A stretch of 6,058 bases of DNA. It comes from CAZECR01 sp964510495 (lineage in GTDB: Bacteria; Patescibacteriota; Patescibacteriia; Magasanikbacterales; GWA2-37-8). The notes under the pieces were generated by a model that was not told where the DNA came from, ran no database searches, and saw only the letters and a list, made by a program, of their open reading frames with translations. Where the stretch lies: the NCBI GenBank assembly GCA_964510495.1, contig CAZECR010000043.1, positions 1 through 6,058 of the forward strand. Reading direction: 5' to 3'. The position numbers and the translations under genes were made by a program. Of the stretch, positions 3,771-6,058 are shown piece after piece; positions within the stretch are counted from its first letter, which is position 1, and every line of letters starts with the position of its first letter.

Positions 3771-4904
3771 TTATTTTTTAGAAAATTCCGGCGCGATAAA
3801 GGTAGTCAGGCGGCCAGCAATTTTTTGTAGCAGAAACGCGAGCGGCAGCAGAAGTGCTAACGAGAGTGCGGTAGCGGCAGCCGGCGGTAACCACAAAAAT
3901 AGGGGGGAATAGCGATAAAAAAAAGGCCAATGCAGAAGATAGATTTCGTACGAATACGTTCCAAAAATAAGCAAGAAGCGACTGGAAAGTTTGGTGCAAA
4001 GAGCGAGAAGTATCACGAGCGCCATGGTGCCGAGGCTGATGATCTGTTCTGTTTTGAGTCCTTTGCCAACACCTGACTCAATCAAGAAGTGCTGAGTGTA
4101 GTAAAGACTCATCGCCATAACAGCATAGCGTATGAACGTGCTCAGCAGTTTTGGAATTCGAGGTAATTTGTTCCAAAAACTAGGGTGATTAGTTTGATGC
4201 TGCAGAATAATTTCGGTGAGACCGGCGTAGATCATACCGAGCGGGAAGGCGAGAATGTGGAGGCGGTAGAGTCCAAGCACGCCTTCTTCGACCGGTAGGG
4301 TAAGTCTCGTGGTAACAAAATAAGCAATGACAAGCGCGAGAAAACCGGAAATCACCGGCGCTCGTTTAAAGAAAATAATTGGAAAAATAAGATAGAAACC
4401 TAAAATGAGTGTGAAGTACCAGAGCGGGGAATTGATATCCGCGTAGAGATTAGCCTTTGGAAAAAAACCAATAAAGCTTTGGAGAACGGTTTTGAGCGGA
4501 TAGAAAAGATGGAGGAATAGGCCATCAAGAGCGAGGAGTATGAGGAGTGTCAGGAAGAGTGGTACGTACAGCCGAAGTAATCTTTTTTTATAAAAATCTA
4601 AACGTGATAATGTGTTCTTTACTGCCGAACGGGTAAGGCCGTAGCCCGAGATAAACAAAAAGATATTTACTCCGATTCCAGCAGCGATAGATAGGGGATA
4701 GAGAAATTTGGTGTCGCTCACCAGGTAGTATCCAATGTGGGCAAAAATAATTGCCAGGATGCTCGCTCCTTTGAGGAGCGTGCTTACTTCTGAGCTCAGC
4801 ACCCACGAAGCCGGTTTTTTCTTTAAAAAAATAAGCACGAGCAAAACGAGTGCTAGTTCAAAATAGAGGGTTTGGGCCGAGGCGTTCGTAATCGGAAAGA
4901 CCAT
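3771..4904 (-). CDS. Acyltransferase-3 family integral membrane acyltransferase
   Basis: This is a multi-pass membrane enzyme of the OafA/NodX-type acyltransferase-3 family (PF01757). Members typically O-acylate (often acetylate) surface polysaccharides, lipid-linked sugars or peptidoglycan. The 377 residues match the usual length of the bare membrane domain, with no SGNH extension. About ten hydrophobic helices are visible. Family marks are an early helix ending in FAHIGYY with His56, then GVNIFLFISGYGLTRS (78-93) and the basic FYKKRLLRLYVPLF (104-117). Next come SPLWYFTLILGFYLIFP (159-175) and, near the end, FGTYSYEIYLLHWPFF (314-329), the typical SYxIYLLH motif. The substrate cannot be read from the sequence and no glycosyltransferase is adjacent. 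The ATG at 4904 has no Shine-Dalgarno sequence; another ATG four bases upstream is in a different frame. The gene has its own promoter and lies between two other membrane-protein genes on the same strand. Confidence 0.9.
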   Translation of the reverse strand: MVFPITNASAQTLYFELALVLLVLIFLKKKPASWVLSSEVSTLLKGASILAIIFAHIGYYLVSDTKFLYPLSIAAGIGVNIFLFISGYGLTRSAVKNTLSRLDFYKKRLLRLYVPLFLTLLILLALDGLFLHLFYPLKTVLQSFIGFFPKANLYADINSPLWYFTLILGFYLIFPIIFFKRAPVISGFLALVIAYFVTTRLTLPVEEGVLGLYRLHILAFPLGMIYAGLTEIILQHQTNHPSFWNKLPRIPKLLSTFIRYAVMAMSLYYTQHFLIESGVGKGLKTEQIISLGTMALVILLALCTKLSSRFLLIFGTYSYEIYLLHWPFFYRYSPLFLWLPPAAATALSLALLLPLAFLLQKIAGRLTTFIAPEFSKK

Positions 4905-4926
4905 ACATCGCTTACAATAAAGGACT

Positions 4927-4954
4927 AGTATACCAAAAAATCCAGTTTTGTCGA
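4927..4954 (-). promoter_or_regulatory. Promoter of the acyltransferase gene
   Basis: On the minus strand TCGACA (4949-4954), 16 bp and TATACT (4927-4932) precede the gene. The predicted leader is about 16 nt. The -35 lies in the 8-mer CTCGACAA, which is repeated before the yihY-like gene. Confidence 0.6.
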
Positions 4955-4985
4955 GGATGGTACCGGATACTGCGTACCAAGGAGA

Positions 4986-5999
4986 TTATGGTAGGAGTTT
5001 CTCAAGCGAAGCCTTTTTCTTTTTAAAACGTCGAATTAAGGCAAAGACCTTTGATTCGAGCACAAGTATGGTAGCTGCGAGTACTGCGTCAAGAATAGGA
5101 AAGCCGCGTGGGTATGACGTGTTTTTGCCCTGCCCTACAAACTGAGCATGGGGCTTGGGATAGAGAACCGTCATTTTTTGTTCGGCACGTACTTTGGTGA
5201 ACTCAACGCCAAAGAAAAAGATTTGAGCAGAATAATTGATCCAGAGCAGGAGGATGATGAGCGAGCCGGCAATACCGTATGCCGAGGCAAAGTTCTTTTG
5301 ACCAAAATACCAGCCGAGTAAAATTTTACCCAGGGTAAATAACAGTGACGTCAGAAGTGCGCCTGGCCAAAGCACTTTCCAGGGGATAATGAGGTCAGGC
5401 AAAAATTTGATTAACAGAGCAAACAAAATAAAAATAATCCCGACTGATACAACAGTGTCGAGAATCCAGAGTAAGAAAGGCGGAAAGAATACATGAGCGG
5501 CAATAATTGATGAGAAAAAACTGATGCCGGCTGAAACGGCTAGCGAAACAACCAGTAGAAAACCAATTACGAGAATAAGTCCGAGCGAGAAAAATCTTTT
5601 GACAATGGTTCGTTTAATCGTTGCTTGATCGGGTTTTACTTCTATATTCCAAATAGTGTTAACAGCATCTTGGAGTGAAACAAGAAGTCCGGTAGCGCCG
5701 AGGATAAGTGTTACAACACCAAGAATTGTAGCAAGCGCCGAGTGAGGCGAGCTGTGGGCGGCCGCCAGCATCGAAGCAATAGCGCCTGCCCCTTCCGGCC
5801 CTAAAATGCTCTGCATTTGAGCGATAATTTGTTCCTGTACATTTGACGAAGCAAAGAAAAAACTGGCGATACTTATAATGATGATCAAGAGTGGTGCGAG
5901 CGAAAAAACAGTGTAGTACGCAGTCGAGGCAGCGAGCTGTTGGGCTTTATCCTTTTGCCAGGCACGAAAACTTTTTTTAAAGAGAGTAAGTAGTTGCAT
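4986..5999 (-). CDS. YihY/virulence factor BrkB family membrane protein
   Basis: This is an inner-membrane protein of the YihY/BrkB family (PF03631). The family was once annotated as RNase BN; its real function is unsettled, with proposed roles in transport or envelope maintenance. The 337 residues are near the family norm of about 280-330. The N-terminal FRAWQKDKAQQLAASTAYYTVFSLAPLLI (11-39) is the typical first element. The conserved LVSLQDAVNTIWNIE is at 106-120. Two long helices follow at 136-160 and 176-200. Further marks are LIPWKVLWPGALLTSLLF (204-221) and the final signature FASAYGIAGSLIILLLWINYSAQIFFFGVEFTKV (237-270). The last 60 residues are a less hydrophobic tail with a hydrophobic patch (303-322) and a lysine-rich end. 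Start 5999 gives the standard N-terminus; no Shine-Dalgarno sequence is present. The gene lies 81 bp upstream of the acyltransferase gene on the same strand, so readthrough is possible since I see no clear terminator between them. Confidence 0.94.
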   Translation of the reverse strand: MQLLTLFKKSFRAWQKDKAQQLAASTAYYTVFSLAPLLIIIISIASFFFASSNVQEQIIAQMQSILGPEGAGAIASMLAAAHSSPHSALATILGVVTLILGATGLLVSLQDAVNTIWNIEVKPDQATIKRTIVKRFFSLGLILVIGFLLVVSLAVSAGISFFSSIIAAHVFFPPFLLWILDTVVSVGIIFILFALLIKFLPDLIIPWKVLWPGALLTSLLFTLGKILLGWYFGQKNFASAYGIAGSLIILLLWINYSAQIFFFGVEFTKVRAEQKMTVLYPKPHAQFVGQGKNTSYPRGFPILDAVLAATILVLESKVFALIRRFKKKKASLEKLLP

Positions 6000-6028
6000 A
6001 CAAAAATATATAAAGTATCACTTTCTTA

Positions 6029-6057
6029 ACCATATAGTGGTTTAGCAATCTTGTCGA
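6029..6057 (-). promoter_or_regulatory. Promoter of the YihY/BrkB gene
   Basis: On the minus strand TCGACA (6052-6057), 17 bp and TATGGT (6029-6034) would start transcription near 6022, giving a leader of about 23 nt. A nearer alternative -10, TATATT (6005-6010), would make a leaderless message but lacks a good -35. Confidence 0.5.
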
Positions 6058-6058
6058 G

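Noticed and set aside
4958..4979. TGGTAC...GTACCA inverted repeat after the YihY/BrkB gene, as a terminator
   Set aside because: The stem is only six pairs and the nearest T-run is about 16 bases further on, so intrinsic termination is not supported.

Overview
The window most resembles a chromosomal fragment from a streamlined bacterium. Candidatus Patescibacteria (CPR) is my best guess. The reasons are short intergenic gaps, several small membrane proteins, a DUF1360 protein, and almost no Shine-Dalgarno sequences upstream of the genes. This is an inference from style; no taxonomic marker is present.

Layout from left to right. (1) Positions 1-342 (minus) hold the N-terminal 114 residues of a MerR-family regulator, cut by the window edge. 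Its promoter has the 19-bp spacer and internal dyad typical of MerR-controlled promoters. (2) Positions 434-1142 (plus) hold no credible protein gene. A near-consensus sigma70 promoter opens a stretch of about 670 nt packed with helices, which closes at a 14-bp-stem intrinsic terminator. I read this as a large structured non-coding RNA that I cannot assign to a known family. It is the most interesting object here. A second, two-way terminator at 1148-1177 separates it from the next gene. (3) Positions 1235-2305 (minus) encode a complete, GC-rich branched-chain amino acid aminotransferase with a strong ribosome binding site, unlike all its neighbours. (4) Positions 2442-3280 (plus) carry a two-gene set: a DUF1360 membrane protein and a small two-helix membrane protein. 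It ends at a 15-bp-stem terminator shared with a converging gene. (5) Positions 3318-5999 (minus) carry a membrane-anchored small protein, an acyltransferase-3 family membrane enzyme and a YihY/BrkB-type membrane protein. Each has its own plausible promoter.

Functionally the right half is an envelope cluster: five membrane proteins, one of them probably acylating a surface glycan or lipid. The left half is regulatory (MerR plus RNA) with one metabolic enzyme that looks acquired. The MerR promoter and the RNA promoter point away from each other, with about 40 bp between their -35 boxes, so the regulator could also influence the RNA; nothing proves this.
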